Assembly: GCA_025358925.1 (NCBI GenBank)
Contig: JANYHT010000010.1
Coordinates: forward strand, 50,244-114,243
Reading direction: 5' to 3'
DNA: 64,000 nucleotides
From: Gemmatimonadaceae bacterium
GTDB taxonomy: Bacteria; Gemmatimonadota; Gemmatimonadetes; Gemmatimonadales; Gemmatimonadaceae
Position 1 is the first letter of the stretch; every line of letters begins with the position of its first letter. Made by a program: the position numbers and the translations under genes. The notes beneath the pieces are model-generated. The model had not been told where the DNA came from and searched no databases. It worked only from the letters and a program-made list of their open reading frames with translations. Below, piece after piece: positions 7,548 through 15,686 of this stretch.

Positions 7548-7993
7548 TCTACACCCTCGATACAAACATCCTCGTCGATGCGGTACGCCAGCCAGCCGAC
7601 CTGGAGCAGTTGAAGCAATTCCTGAATTGGGCGTTGCCGCAGACCGCGCTATCAAGCGTTGTCGCGAGCGAATTACTTGCGGGTGCGCGAACGGATGCTG
7701 CGCGTCGGCTCGTCGAACGCGAATTGTTGGACGCATTCGATCGACGAGGGCGGATTGTTGCACCGAGTTCTGAGGCATGGACCAAGACGGGATTGCTGCT
7801 CGGCCGATTCGGCGGAACCACTATTGGAGCGTCATGGCAAAATGATCTCCTGCTCGCGCACACGGCGCGCGAGCGTGGGTGGTGCGTGATTACGCGTGAC
7901 AAAGATTTCGACCGCATTCGAACGCACCTGAAGGGGCTGCGCGTGTCGGCACCGTATCCACGGCGGCCGACCGGTGCATGGGCCGCTGTATGA
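7544..7993 (+). CDS. vapC: VapC-like PIN-domain ribonuclease toxin
   Basis: The 149-residue PIN protein shows the acidic residues expected of the family: D6 in YTLDTNILVDAVR, E43 in SSVVASELLAGA, and the late pair in LTHTARERGW-type context, here LLLAHTARERGWCVITRDKD with D in TRDKDF. VapC enzymes cleave RNA, often initiator tRNA or rRNA. The gene overlaps the antitoxin by 4 bp. It is the only toxin-antitoxin pair in the 1.8-11 kb island in which both members look intact. Confidence 0.88.
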   Translation: MIYTLDTNILVDAVRQPADLEQLKQFLNWALPQTALSSVVASELLAGARTDAARRLVERELLDAFDRRGRIVAPSSEAWTKTGLLLGRFGGTTIGASWQNDLLLAHTARERGWCVITRDKDFDRIRTHLKGLRVSAPYPRRPTGAWAAV

Positions 7994-8067
7994 CGTCGCG
8001 ACGACGGCTTGTGACTGCCCCAGCTTCGCACATCGCGCGTGCAGCGCATCACCCAGTCGGAGCTGAA

Positions 8068-9294
8068 TTACAGGCTCTTCAAATACTGCACGAGATCAGC
8101 CTTTTGCGTACTCGTGAGATTGAGTGATTTTCGCGTGTTGTACAATTCCACCACGGCATCGAGCGTCGGCGCCACACCATTGTGAAAGTACGGCGCGTGT
8201 TGCCACAGTCCGCGCAGTGGCGTGGTCCGGTACATCTTCGTGGCGCTGCGCGAGGCCAAGCTTGGGCCGCCGTTTGGCTCGGGCTCGCTCACAACTTCTG
8301 TCGGCGCGTGCAACCGTGAATTGGCGTCACTGAACAAAGCACCAGTGTGACAGGATGCACATTTTCCAGCGCCAGTGAACACGACCTGTCCGCGTTTGGC
8401 CGCCGCTGGGTCGAAACTTCCGGCTGTTGCAGTCGGAGGTGAAAGACTGAGCTGATACGCCTGCAGCGCCGGCAAAAATGCAGACACAGAGTCGGGAAGA
8501 TTTTGTACATCGTCTGGTGGAGTCATGCGCTTTTCGACGAATGACCCGTGCCCGTGCATTTGCGTGACCGCAACGTACCGATTCCAATAGGCGACGTCCG
8601 CTCCGTCGCCCGTGTACGTGACGCTGTGCATGCCAAGGAGACCGTAGGCCGGAGGAATGACCGACGGATTGTTCTGTCCGTCAAAATTGTAGCGGGCGTC
8701 ATATTTTCCTTTGCCCCACGAGTTGTAAACCGCCTTCTGGGCAGCCGTTAACGCGGGTGAGAGTGCGATAATTGCACCGGGATTTAGATCGTGGTTGGGC
8801 CAACCGTCGAGCCGTTTACCGATTCCTGCAGCGAACGAGTTGTCGACGGTTGAATGGCAGAGCGCGCAGGTAATACCAACGCGAGTGAGCACGTCTCGGC
8901 CGTTGACCGTCGTCACCGTACCACGCAGCCCTACCACGGCGTTCAGCTTGAGCAATGCAACCGTAGTCGCGGGACTGGTGAGGCTGATCGACTTGTTCTG
9001 AATGCCCTGCACTACGGCGGGCGGAAGTGAGTCGGTGTCGACCTTCAGACCGACCGAAAGCGCCGTGGTGGGATCAACCGCGGTCCGGATGACTTCATGC
9101 ATACGGAGCGTATCTGTCCAGAAGGTCTCATCGCCAAACGTTGCGTAGCGAAAAATGACTTTGCCTTGGGCAACAGCAGTGGGATCCAACGTCTCAGCAG
9201 GAGGAGCGGCGCGCTCTTTGTCGCAACCGGATGTGCCAAACACGAACGCCAATCCGGTCAGAATTATTGTAACAGCGCGGGGAGTCGGCGACAT
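8068..9294 (-). CDS. Exported di-heme cytochrome c, peroxidase-like lipoprotein
   Basis: From ATG 9294, preceded by GGAAAG, the 408-residue protein has a signal sequence ending in the lipobox-like TSGC (21-24). Two c-type haem sites follow, CALCH at 143-147 and CASCH at 312-316. The C-terminal segment PLRGLWQHAPYFHNGVAPTL is characteristic of cytochrome c peroxidase/MauG-type proteins. It would act in the periplasm, either reducing peroxide or oxidising a substrate. An upstream extension to 9453 is open but lacks a leader. It is divergent from an AraC regulator. Confidence 0.85.
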   Translation of the reverse strand: MSPTPRAVTIILTGLAFVFGTSGCDKERAAPPAETLDPTAVAQGKVIFRYATFGDETFWTDTLRMHEVIRTAVDPTTALSVGLKVDTDSLPPAVVQGIQNKSISLTSPATTVALLKLNAVVGLRGTVTTVNGRDVLTRVGITCALCHSTVDNSFAAGIGKRLDGWPNHDLNPGAIIALSPALTAAQKAVYNSWGKGKYDARYNFDGQNNPSVIPPAYGLLGMHSVTYTGDGADVAYWNRYVAVTQMHGHGSFVEKRMTPPDDVQNLPDSVSAFLPALQAYQLSLSPPTATAGSFDPAAAKRGQVVFTGAGKCASCHTGALFSDANSRLHAPTEVVSEPEPNGGPSLASRSATKMYRTTPLRGLWQHAPYFHNGVAPTLDAVVELYNTRKSLNLTSTQKADLVQYLKSL

Positions 9295-9405
9295 GGAATT
9301 CTTTCCGTGTGGCAGGAATAGTCCGTGATGTGAACATGTCAACCAAGTGTGCGACAGGTGCTCCGTCTTGTAGAATCTTGATGCTGTTAAACGAGGTGCA
9401 TGCGT

Positions 9406-10332
9406 ATGAACACTGAGGGTCAGGCTCGCGGTGGTCACTGCCAAGTTGATCACGCCGACATCGTTTCGCTCGACACCGCGTCAGGCGATCGCGCGGAGCT
9501 CATGCGTACCTCGTATCAACGGCAGGTTTTCCCACGACATAGTCACGACTACTTCACACTGGGCCTGATGTTGCGCGGGGCGGGAACGCTATGGCATCGC
9601 GGTGCGGAGCACATCGCGTATCGCGGCGACGTCGTGGTGATTCCGCCGGGGGAAATTCATACGGGTGGGCAAACGCGCGGAACGACCGTGCTCTCATATC
9701 TTGCCGTTCACCTATCGACAAAACTTTTCGCAGCGTATGCCAGCGCTGACGAGAGCGGAGGTGAACGCGTTCCATATCTTTCTGCCGGCATTATTCGCGA
9801 CAAAATTGTCGCGGCACAGCTTCGCCGATTGGACCTCGTTATGCGCGGCGTTCAAGGTGCCGCTGCGATTGACGACGGCATTGTGGACGACGCGCTTCAC
9901 GCAGCGATCGCGCAGCTGCTTCGTCACGGCGAGACGCCGCTTTCGTCGCCGAGTCTCGCGCGTACACGCGAACCCGAATTCGTGCGCATTGTTCGCGAGG
10001 TCATCGCCGACTGCTACGCCGACAATACTCAAACCTCTTTACGCGCGTTGGCTGTTCAAGTGGGCGTCACTACCTCTCACCTTGTCCGTGTGTTTACGCA
10101 TTCCGTAGGATTGTCACCGCATCAGTATCTTCTTCAAATGCGCGTTAGTCGAGCGAGCACGTTGTTGGCCCAAGGAGTGCAATTATCGTTCGTGGCAGCG
10201 ATGACTGGGTTTGTCGATCAGAGTCACCTCACCACGCAGTTCAAACGGTTCGTTGGCACGACGCCGGCATCATATCAACGGAGCGTGAGTGCGCGCGCTG
10301 GTCTGCACGCGAATCCGCGCTCCAGTCGATGA
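9406..10332 (+). CDS. AraC-family transcriptional regulator
   Basis: The protein has an N-terminal cupin-like sensor (FPRHSHDYFTLGLMLRGAG and VVVIPPGEIHTGG). Its C-terminal double HTH includes LRALAVQVGVTTSHLVRVF and VAAMTGFVDQSHLTTQFKR. ATGs occur at 9400 and 9406. The GAGG at 9393-9396 is only 3 nt before the first but 9 nt before the second, so 9406 is chosen. It is divergent from the di-heme cytochrome gene, which is a natural regulatory target. The ligand is unknown. Confidence 0.9.
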   Translation: MNTEGQARGGHCQVDHADIVSLDTASGDRAELMRTSYQRQVFPRHSHDYFTLGLMLRGAGTLWHRGAEHIAYRGDVVVIPPGEIHTGGQTRGTTVLSYLAVHLSTKLFAAYASADESGGERVPYLSAGIIRDKIVAAQLRRLDLVMRGVQGAAAIDDGIVDDALHAAIAQLLRHGETPLSSPSLARTREPEFVRIVREVIADCYADNTQTSLRALAVQVGVTTSHLVRVFTHSVGLSPHQYLLQMRVSRASTLLAQGVQLSFVAAMTGFVDQSHLTTQFKRFVGTTPASYQRSVSARAGLHANPRSSR

Positions 10333-10566
10333 GATATGACGAGCATGAGCGATCCCGCTGCAGCATCGACGCTGATCGAAGGCAGCGCTCGACGATTGTA
10401 CAAAGTGCATCAAGGTTTGAAATCGGCGATTACGGACGATCGAATGCCGGGGGAACTAACTAGCCGCGTCTGTCAGTGGACGGTCCCGATTGCAGGCTGC
10501 CGCGGCATCGCTCGTGAGTTCGTCGTAGCTCTTGCCGCTAAGTCCAATTCGGCCTAGCCTTCGTTT
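10333..10566. other. Stretch without a recognisable gene
   Basis: A 73-codon open frame (ATG 10336, stop 10555-10557) is present on the plus strand, but it has no clear ribosome-binding site or recognisable family. Its composition resembles decayed coding DNA. Nothing else was recognised before the DUF433 gene. Confidence 0.25.
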
Positions 10567-10794
10567 ATGAATGCCACGGAGCGCATCACCATTGAGCCTG
10601 GAAAGCGGAGCGGCAAACCTTGCATCCGCGGGCTCCGGATTACTGTCGACGACGTGCTCTCCTCTCTCGCTGCGGGGATGTGTGAGGCGGAAATTCTGGC
10701 AGACTTTCCCGACCTAGAGCACGAGGATGTTCTCGCTGTGTTTGCGTTTGCGGCCGATCGCGAGCGTCGCATGACCATCAATTCGGCCGCGTAG
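10567..10794 (+). CDS. DUF433 antitoxin-type protein
   Basis: The 75-residue protein contains SGKPCIRGLRITVDDVLSSL, then EAEILADFPDLEHEDVLAVF, the hallmark sequence of DUF433, a small winged-helix-like antitoxin. DUF433 genes normally precede a DUF5615 PIN-like toxin, and that is the arrangement here, with the toxin frame starting 18 nt after this stop. The toxin is frameshifted, so this protein probably has no active partner. Confidence 0.85.
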   Translation: MNATERITIEPGKRSGKPCIRGLRITVDDVLSSLAAGMCEAEILADFPDLEHEDVLAVFAFAADRERRMTINSAA

Positions 10795-10812
10795 TCACAG
10801 CTGCCAGTGACG

Positions 10813-11060
10813 GTGCGCCAACTGTTTGACGAAAATCTCAGTCCCGCACTGGTTCGTGACTTGGCGGATCTTTCCCTGCGTCAGAACATGTACGCAATCG
10901 GCGATTGCAATCGGCACCGGACCACGAGATTTGGCGTCGTGCGGCAACGGATGGATTCTTGATCGTAACGAAAGACGATGACTTTCGACAACGCAGTTTC
11001 TTCTATGGTTTTCCGCCGCAAGTATTTTGGTTGCGGCCTCGTCTCCGGAAGCGAACATGA
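10813..11060 (+). pseudogene. DUF5615 PIN-like toxin, frameshifted
   Basis: From GTG 10813 the frame reads VRQLFDENLSPALVRDLADL, the catalytic N-terminus with its acidic pair. It then drifts. The remainder, PDHEIWRRAATDGFLIVTKD followed by DDFRQRSFFYGFPPQVFWL, is encoded in another frame ending at a TGA (11058-11060). One or two indels near 10895-10920 explain it. The family is a PIN-fold nuclease encoded with DUF433. It appears inactive. Confidence 0.75.
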
Positions 11061-11333
11061 TGTTGTTCGAGTTGATAGCGTCACAGTGTCGCCCCCCGCG
11101 CTGTTAAGCGGCGCCGACAGGGAAACGGTAATTGTCTCCAGAGACCCTTCTCGTTGAAGTACGTCGATTCCATATCCAATTCCCCGGCGCGCACCGTGCA
11201 CCTACTGGTCCAGCAACCGAACGACACACCACTGCGCTACAACATTGTGCTTCCGCTAACGTCGACATTGAAGTAGCGACGCGAATCGCGCATGCCGTGT
11301 GGCGAAATGTTTTTTACGAGGCCTTAACCGTCT
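11061..11333. other. Stretch with only an unassigned C-terminal-like fragment
   Basis: A plus-strand frame reads ARTVHLLVQQPNDTPLRYNI and a few more residues to a TAG near 11275. It looks like a beta-rich protein end but matches no family that can be named. No start codon or partner is visible. No RNA gene or repeat was recognised. Confidence 0.25.
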
Positions 11334-11963
11334 TCACGAGTTTTGCGATTGGTAGAAAGGTTTTGCCCCGGCCGTGTGGTCTGTCGTGTCGATGATGTCC
11401 ACGATCTCCGGGGCGACCCTGCGCACTTTCACTTCGAACCCACGCCGCAGTGTGAGTTGCGAGGCCGCGCATCCTTGGCACCCGCCGCTCATGGTGACAA
11501 AAAGGTTTCCGTCCTTCACGTCGACAATGGAAATTTTTCCGCCGTGGGCAGCGATGGCGCGATTGACTTGCAAGTCCAGAAGTTCCTGAATGACGGTGCG
11601 AACCTCAGCGTCGGTGCGCCCCGCCGCACCAGTCGTAAGCGGGGCCGCGAGAATCGCTGGTACTCCTGCGACGAGATGCGCACGAATGACCGTTCCGATT
11701 GCCGATTTCAGTGTCGACCATGAGGCGTCTGAATGCTTGCCGACCGTCACTACGTTCTCGGTAATGAGCACGTTGATCACACCCGGAAGCTCGAATAACT
11801 GCTTGGCGAGCGGTGAACTGCTGGTCAATTCCTTGGCCTGATAAAAGAATGGACCGCCCGGTTGTATCAATTGGCCAACGCTGAACTTGCATGTGTCGGG
11901 ATCAGCAACGGAAGAAATGGCACGGATCGTAATCGTCTGATCGAGCGGCAGGACATCAAACAT
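11334..11963 (-). CDS. nfuA: Nfu-type iron-sulfur cluster scaffold/carrier
   Basis: The 209-residue protein has an N-terminal Nfu/NifU_N domain (DPDTCKFSVGQLI, FELPGVINVLITENVVTVG) and a C-terminal NifU-like domain. The latter has the cluster-binding CxxC in MSGGCQGCAASQ (C162, C165). It would accept a 4Fe-4S cluster and pass it to apo-proteins. The start ATG overlaps the end of the Mrp gene by 8 bp, so the two form a translationally coupled pair. They are divergent from a SufR-like regulator, consistent with control by Fe-S status. Confidence 0.88.
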   Translation of the reverse strand: MFDVLPLDQTITIRAISSVADPDTCKFSVGQLIQPGGPFFYQAKELTSSSPLAKQLFELPGVINVLITENVVTVGKHSDASWSTLKSAIGTVIRAHLVAGVPAILAAPLTTGAAGRTDAEVRTVIQELLDLQVNRAIAAHGGKISIVDVKDGNLFVTMSGGCQGCAASQLTLRRGFEVKVRRVAPEIVDIIDTTDHTAGAKPFYQSQNS

Positions 11964-13206
11964 CTTCCACCACCTTTGCGGCGAAGCGTTCGGCCAAGGC
12001 TCGCAGGTGCTTCAGCGAATAGATGCCAGTACTGTGGCCGTCGTTCCAACGGAATACGATCGCGTAGTTGCCAGCGCTGGTGATCCCCTGCGGGGTCACG
12101 TCCAGCGCGACGCTTTTTGGATCGAGGAGCGCACGTCCGCTCATCTCCTCCACGCAGAGGGCACACGGGCAGGCCAACCGCAGGTCGCGAACGTCGAAGT
12201 CGTCACTGCGACCGTCTTCCCACAGCACAGATAACGTACGCGGATCTCGTCGACGGAAACCGACAGGGGTGGTTGCAGATCCCATCGGTCGCACAGAGCG
12301 ATCCATCCAAGCCGGCTCACCATCATTCGTTTCCCAGTTCCAAACGAATGCGCCAAGCACCGTCGTTGGCAGCTCCTCGAGTCGACGAATAAGCTCCGTC
12401 GCGATCGCGACGTACGCCTTGGCTGCGACCGAACTTGGCTTGTTGGCCACGATCGGACGTCCCTCGTCTCCACCAGTGACAATGTCGGCGTCGAGCGGAA
12501 TGGCTCCCAGAAATTGGACGCCAAGTTCGATACTCATTCGTTCGCCACCGCCACGCCGGAAAATGTCCGTGTGTTCTTGACAGTGCGGGCAGGTGAAGCC
12601 GCTCATGTTCTCGATGATGCCGAGGATCGCGACGTTCAGGGTCTCGAACGCGCGCAGACCGCGGCGGGCGATCTTGAGGCTCACATCCTGCGGCGTCGTC
12701 ACGACTATGGCACCGGATAGCGGGATGCTTTGAGCCAAAGTCAGCTGCGTGTCGCCGGTACCTGGCGGAAAATCGAGAATCAAATAATCGAGACGCCCCC
12801 ACTGCACGGAGCCGATGAACATTTTTAGGTATTTGCCAACCATCGGCCCGCGTAAGATGGGGGGGTTGTCGTCACCAGTGAGCATGCCCATCGAGATCGC
12901 CTTCAGGCCGAATCGTTGCGCGGGGATAATCTTCTGGTCCGCCGTCGTCTCGGGCTTCTCGCCGGTGGGAAGTCCGAGCATGACCGGAACGCTCGGGCCC
13001 AAGATGTCCGCGTCAAGCAGGCCGACGCGATACCCGGCTTGCTGGAGCGCGAGGGCGAGATTGACGCTGACGGTGGATTTTCCTACGCCGCCTTTGCCGC
13101 TGGCCACCGCGATGATGTGCTTGATGCCCGGCAATTTTTCACGGTCGGCGGAGAGCTCGGACGACGCGCTCGGCGCGGCGTCATGGTTCGGACGGGTGGA
13201 CTGCAT
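11956..13206 (-). CDS. mrp: Mrp/ApbC P-loop Fe-S carrier fused to DUF971
   Basis: The 416-residue protein contains the deviant Walker A GKGGVGKS (37-44), LLDADILGPSVPVML, LDFPPGTGDTQLTL and the cluster-binding TCPHCQEH, all typical of Mrp/ApbC (NBP35-like) cluster carriers. After about residue 300 comes a second domain, LSVLWEDGRSDDFDVRDLRL followed by CPCALCVEE. This is DUF971 (gamma-butyrobetaine hydroxylase N-terminal-like), which usually binds metal through cysteines. GGAG lies 8 nt before the ATG. The common N-terminal MIP18/DUF59 domain is absent. It is the first gene of a two-gene operon with nfuA. Confidence 0.9.
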   Translation of the reverse strand: MQSTRPNHDAAPSASSELSADREKLPGIKHIIAVASGKGGVGKSTVSVNLALALQQAGYRVGLLDADILGPSVPVMLGLPTGEKPETTADQKIIPAQRFGLKAISMGMLTGDDNPPILRGPMVGKYLKMFIGSVQWGRLDYLILDFPPGTGDTQLTLAQSIPLSGAIVVTTPQDVSLKIARRGLRAFETLNVAILGIIENMSGFTCPHCQEHTDIFRRGGGERMSIELGVQFLGAIPLDADIVTGGDEGRPIVANKPSSVAAKAYVAIATELIRRLEELPTTVLGAFVWNWETNDGEPAWMDRSVRPMGSATTPVGFRRRDPRTLSVLWEDGRSDDFDVRDLRLACPCALCVEEMSGRALLDPKSVALDVTPQGITSAGNYAIVFRWNDGHSTGIYSLKHLRALAERFAAKVVEDV

Positions 13207-13265
13207 GTCAGCTCCAATTAACAGGACGGTGGCTCAGTTTAAGAAAATGCTCACCTTACGTGTAT

Positions 13266-13300
13266 TTGTAAAGCAAGCACTTTGCAAACTTGCTTAACAA
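13266..13300. promoter_or_regulatory. Long inverted repeat between mrp and the SufR-like gene
   Basis: TTGT-A-AAGCAAG (13266-13277) is mirrored by CTTGCTT-A-ACAA (13289-13300) around an 11-nt centre, giving two 12-nt arms with one mismatch. It lies between the divergent starts at 13206 and 13325 and is a good operator candidate for the neighbouring SufR-like dimer. The site does not match a published SufR consensus that can be quoted with certainty. Confidence 0.5.
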
Positions 13301-13306
13301 CAGGCC

Positions 13307-13318
13307 AACCTGCAGGTT
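13307..13318. promoter_or_regulatory. Perfect 12-bp palindrome at the SufR-like start
   Basis: AACCTGCAGGTT ends 6 nt before the ATG at 13325 and overlaps the ribosome-binding region. A regulator bound here, or an RNA stem, would block translation or initiation. It may be a second autoregulatory site; its role is inferred. Confidence 0.35.
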
Positions 13319-13324
13319 ACGAGC

Positions 13325-14017
13325 ATGAGCCAAGTAACTCCCGGTTCCGGTCGGGACCGTGTCCTCTTCCAGCTTAAAACGCACGGGCCCCAAACTGCGG
13401 CGCGGATGGGGAAACGGTTGGACGTAACGGCCATGGCTGTCCGCCAGCACCTCGCCGTCCTTCACGGTGAAGGGTTGGTCAACTTCACGGATGAGCGGCG
13501 GAAGGTCGGTCGGCCGGCACGCGTATGGCAACTTACGCCCTACGCCAATGATCGATTTCCCGACTCCCATGCGGAGCTCGCGGTCGACATGCTCGGAGCG
13601 ATTCAGGACGTCCTTGGGGAAGAAGGCCTCGAACGCCTGACCGCCGAGAGGACGCGCTCGCAGTTGCGAAGCTATCGGGAGCGGATGCCCAGCCCGGACC
13701 TGCCGCTTGAAGAATGCGTAGCCGCCCTAGCGAGTATCCGACGCGAGGAAGGCTACATGGCCGAGTGTCGGCGGGTCCGGAATGGAGTAATCGATCTTAT
13801 ACAAAACCACTGCGCGATCTCGCAGGCCGCGCAGTTCTGTCCGAAGCTCTGCGGGGACGAGCTGACGCTTTTCCGTGAGGTGCTCGGTGACCGTGTCAGC
13901 GTCGAGCGGACCGAGTACGTGCTGAGCGGCGACCGTAGGTGCGCCTACCGAATAATCATGCAGACGGGCGAGGTCCGGAAAGAAAGCGACACACCGCTGC
14001 GCTGCGACAACGGTTAA
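13325..14017 (+). CDS. SufR-like Fe-S sensing transcriptional regulator
   Basis: The 230-residue protein has an N-terminal winged HTH ([20 protein letters not shown], then KVGRPARVW, residues 25-70). Its C-terminal half has cysteines at 163, 172 and 176 plus C206, in [20 protein letters not shown] and [10 protein letters not shown]. The C-x8-C-x3-C plus distal Cys pattern is that of SufR repressors, which bind a 4Fe-4S cluster and control Fe-S assembly genes. The gene is divergent from mrp-nfuA with palindromes in the gap, so control of that operon and of itself is likely. Confidence 0.85.
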   Translation: MSQVTPGSGRDRVLFQLKTHGPQTAARMGKRLDVTAMAVRQHLAVLHGEGLVNFTDERRKVGRPARVWQLTPYANDRFPDSHAELAVDMLGAIQDVLGEEGLERLTAERTRSQLRSYRERMPSPDLPLEECVAALASIRREEGYMAECRRVRNGVIDLIQNHCAISQAAQFCPKLCGDELTLFREVLGDRVSVERTEYVLSGDRRCAYRIIMQTGEVRKESDTPLRCDNG

Positions 14018-14039
14018 CTCGCCGCTTCTGTCCATCACC

Positions 14040-14939
14040 ATGATGCAAGAAAGTCTCATCACGTTTCCCGACCGTTTTGAACTCGATCGCGAAATCGGTC
14101 GAGGCGGAATGGCTGTTGTCTATCGCGCGCACGACACTCACCTCGGCCGCTTCGTCTTGATCAAAGTACTGTATTAGGTCATGCCGCTTGTCGTCGGAGA
14201 AACACTGCGCGCGCGGTTAACACGCGAACGTGGCGTAGCACCGCCCCAGACAGCAGCGCTCGGCGCGGACATTGTCGGAGCGCTAGCATACGCGCACCGT
14301 GTGGGCATCGTCCATCGCGACGTAAAGCCGGAGAATATTTTCGCGGTTGCTGAACGCGCGGTGCTCGCCGACTTCGGCATTGTGATTTACAAGTGCGGCG
14401 GTCAGCAGATCGCGTTCGTATCAGCATGCGTGGCGCAGCGGCAGAAACGCATCTTGACGAATCAAAAGCCTATCTCACGCGCGCTTGCGCTCGATCCCAA
14501 CAACGCGCGCGGTTTGTGCGCGCTCGGCAACCGGTACTATGTCGCCGCCGTTGTCGGCGTCCGCAACTCTCGCATGCGCTTAACTGGACAGCGCGAACGG
14601 GCCGAGTTGCTGGATGTAGACGCCCGCACGCTTGGGACTGCGGCGGCGGCAATCCGTCGCGATGTGCAACGCGAATTGCATGCATTGTTACAGCAATCCG
14701 AGATCACTGATCCGTTTCTTCTTCATGTCGGTCGCACGGTGACCGATCGTATCGTTGCTGCGTACGCCGAACTTGGCGAATGGTCACTCGCAATGGATTG
14801 GGTTGTACGCGCGTACAAACGGCGTCCGGGGCGACTGCGTCGCATGCTGGCGGATTTGCCCACAGACTATCTCGGACTTGTGGTAGACCCTCGGTATGCG
14901 CGCCTGATGCGTGTAGCGGGCATGGAAGACCTGATGTAG
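14040..14939 (+). pseudogene. Ser/Thr protein kinase with internal deletions and a TAG stop
   Basis: ATG 14040 begins a kinase N-lobe: [20 protein letters not shown], then LIKVLY, with a TAG at 14175-14177. In the same frame it resumes VMPLVVGETLRARLTRERG, GIVHRDVKPENIFAV and VLADFGI. About 40 residues between the ATP lysine and the hinge are missing. Most of the C-lobe after DFG is also missing, and the sequence jumps to a TPR-like region (ISRALALDPNNARGLCALGN). These frame-preserving deletions mark it as a non-functional relic, although the 3' part could still be translated. Confidence 0.75.
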
Positions 14940-15059
14940 CACCACACTACTTGTGATGTGGCGGCACTGACGTAAACTCGTCATTGTGCTCGCTTCAATC
15001 ATCCACTCGCGTGACTCTCGTTCTGCTAATGGCGGAGTACAGCCGATGAAGAACGCAAT

Positions 15060-15632
15060 TTGATACCGAATTCGAGCTCGATCACCGACTTGCTCGCCTT
15101 GGCGAGACAGGGTGACGCGGCGGCGCAAGACGAGGCTGCACGACAGGTCTATGCCGAGCTGCGCGCCATTGCCGACGGCTACCTTCGCCGCGAGCGTGTG
15201 GACCACACTCTGCAGCCAACGGCCTTGGTCAACGAGGCCTATTTACGACTGTTGGGACAAGATGCGCCGTGGCAAAATCGCACACAATTTTACGGTATCG
15301 CCGCGCAAATGATGCGCCGAGTATTAGTTGATCACGCGCGACGCACAACAGCTGCTCGGCGTGATCGCGATCTGCTCGTCACACTCGATAACGACACCGT
15401 AGCGACGGCCAGCGCCGAAACAGATTCTGCGCTTGACGTGTTGGTCGTGCACGACGCACTGGCGCAGCTCGAAGTGCTTGACCCGCGGCAAGCGCGCATT
15501 GTCGAACTCAAATTTTTCGTCGGTCTTTCACTCGATGAAATCGCCGAGGTGCTTGAAATCTCGGCGGCCACGGTCTCGCGAGAATGGGCAATGGCGCGCG
15601 CGTGGCTGCAAGCGCAGTTGGGCGACGCGTAG
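15060..15632 (+). CDS. ECF-type RNA polymerase sigma factor
   Basis: The 190-residue protein has region 2 (LQPTALVNEAYLRLLGQD, then QFYGIAAQMMRRVLVDHARR) and region 4 (RQARIVELKFFVGLSLDEIA, then EVLEISAATVSREWAMARAW). This is the Sig-70_X6/ECF subfamily usually encoded next to a eukaryotic-type kinase. The only in-frame start is TTG 15060, with GAAGAA upstream. The transmembrane kinase gene follows 54 nt later, so phosphorylation-dependent control of the sigma factor is a reasonable inference. Confidence 0.9.
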   Translation: MIPNSSSITDLLALARQGDAAAQDEAARQVYAELRAIADGYLRRERVDHTLQPTALVNEAYLRLLGQDAPWQNRTQFYGIAAQMMRRVLVDHARRTTAARRDRDLLVTLDNDTVATASAETDSALDVLVVHDALAQLEVLDPRQARIVELKFFVGLSLDEIAEVLEISAATVSREWAMARAWLQAQLGDA

Positions 15633-15686
15633 TATGTGGCTGGGTGCCGTGACGGACGCTGACGTGCGTTTACGCGTGCACTTACG

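Noticed and set aside
1799..7993. Integron cassette array
   Set aside because: Only one attC-like hairpin was found, no integrase is present, and gene orientations are mixed.
8068..9453. Di-heme cytochrome starting at 9453
   Set aside because: The lipoprotein leader and ribosome-binding site support ATG 9294, and the extension would overlap the AraC start.
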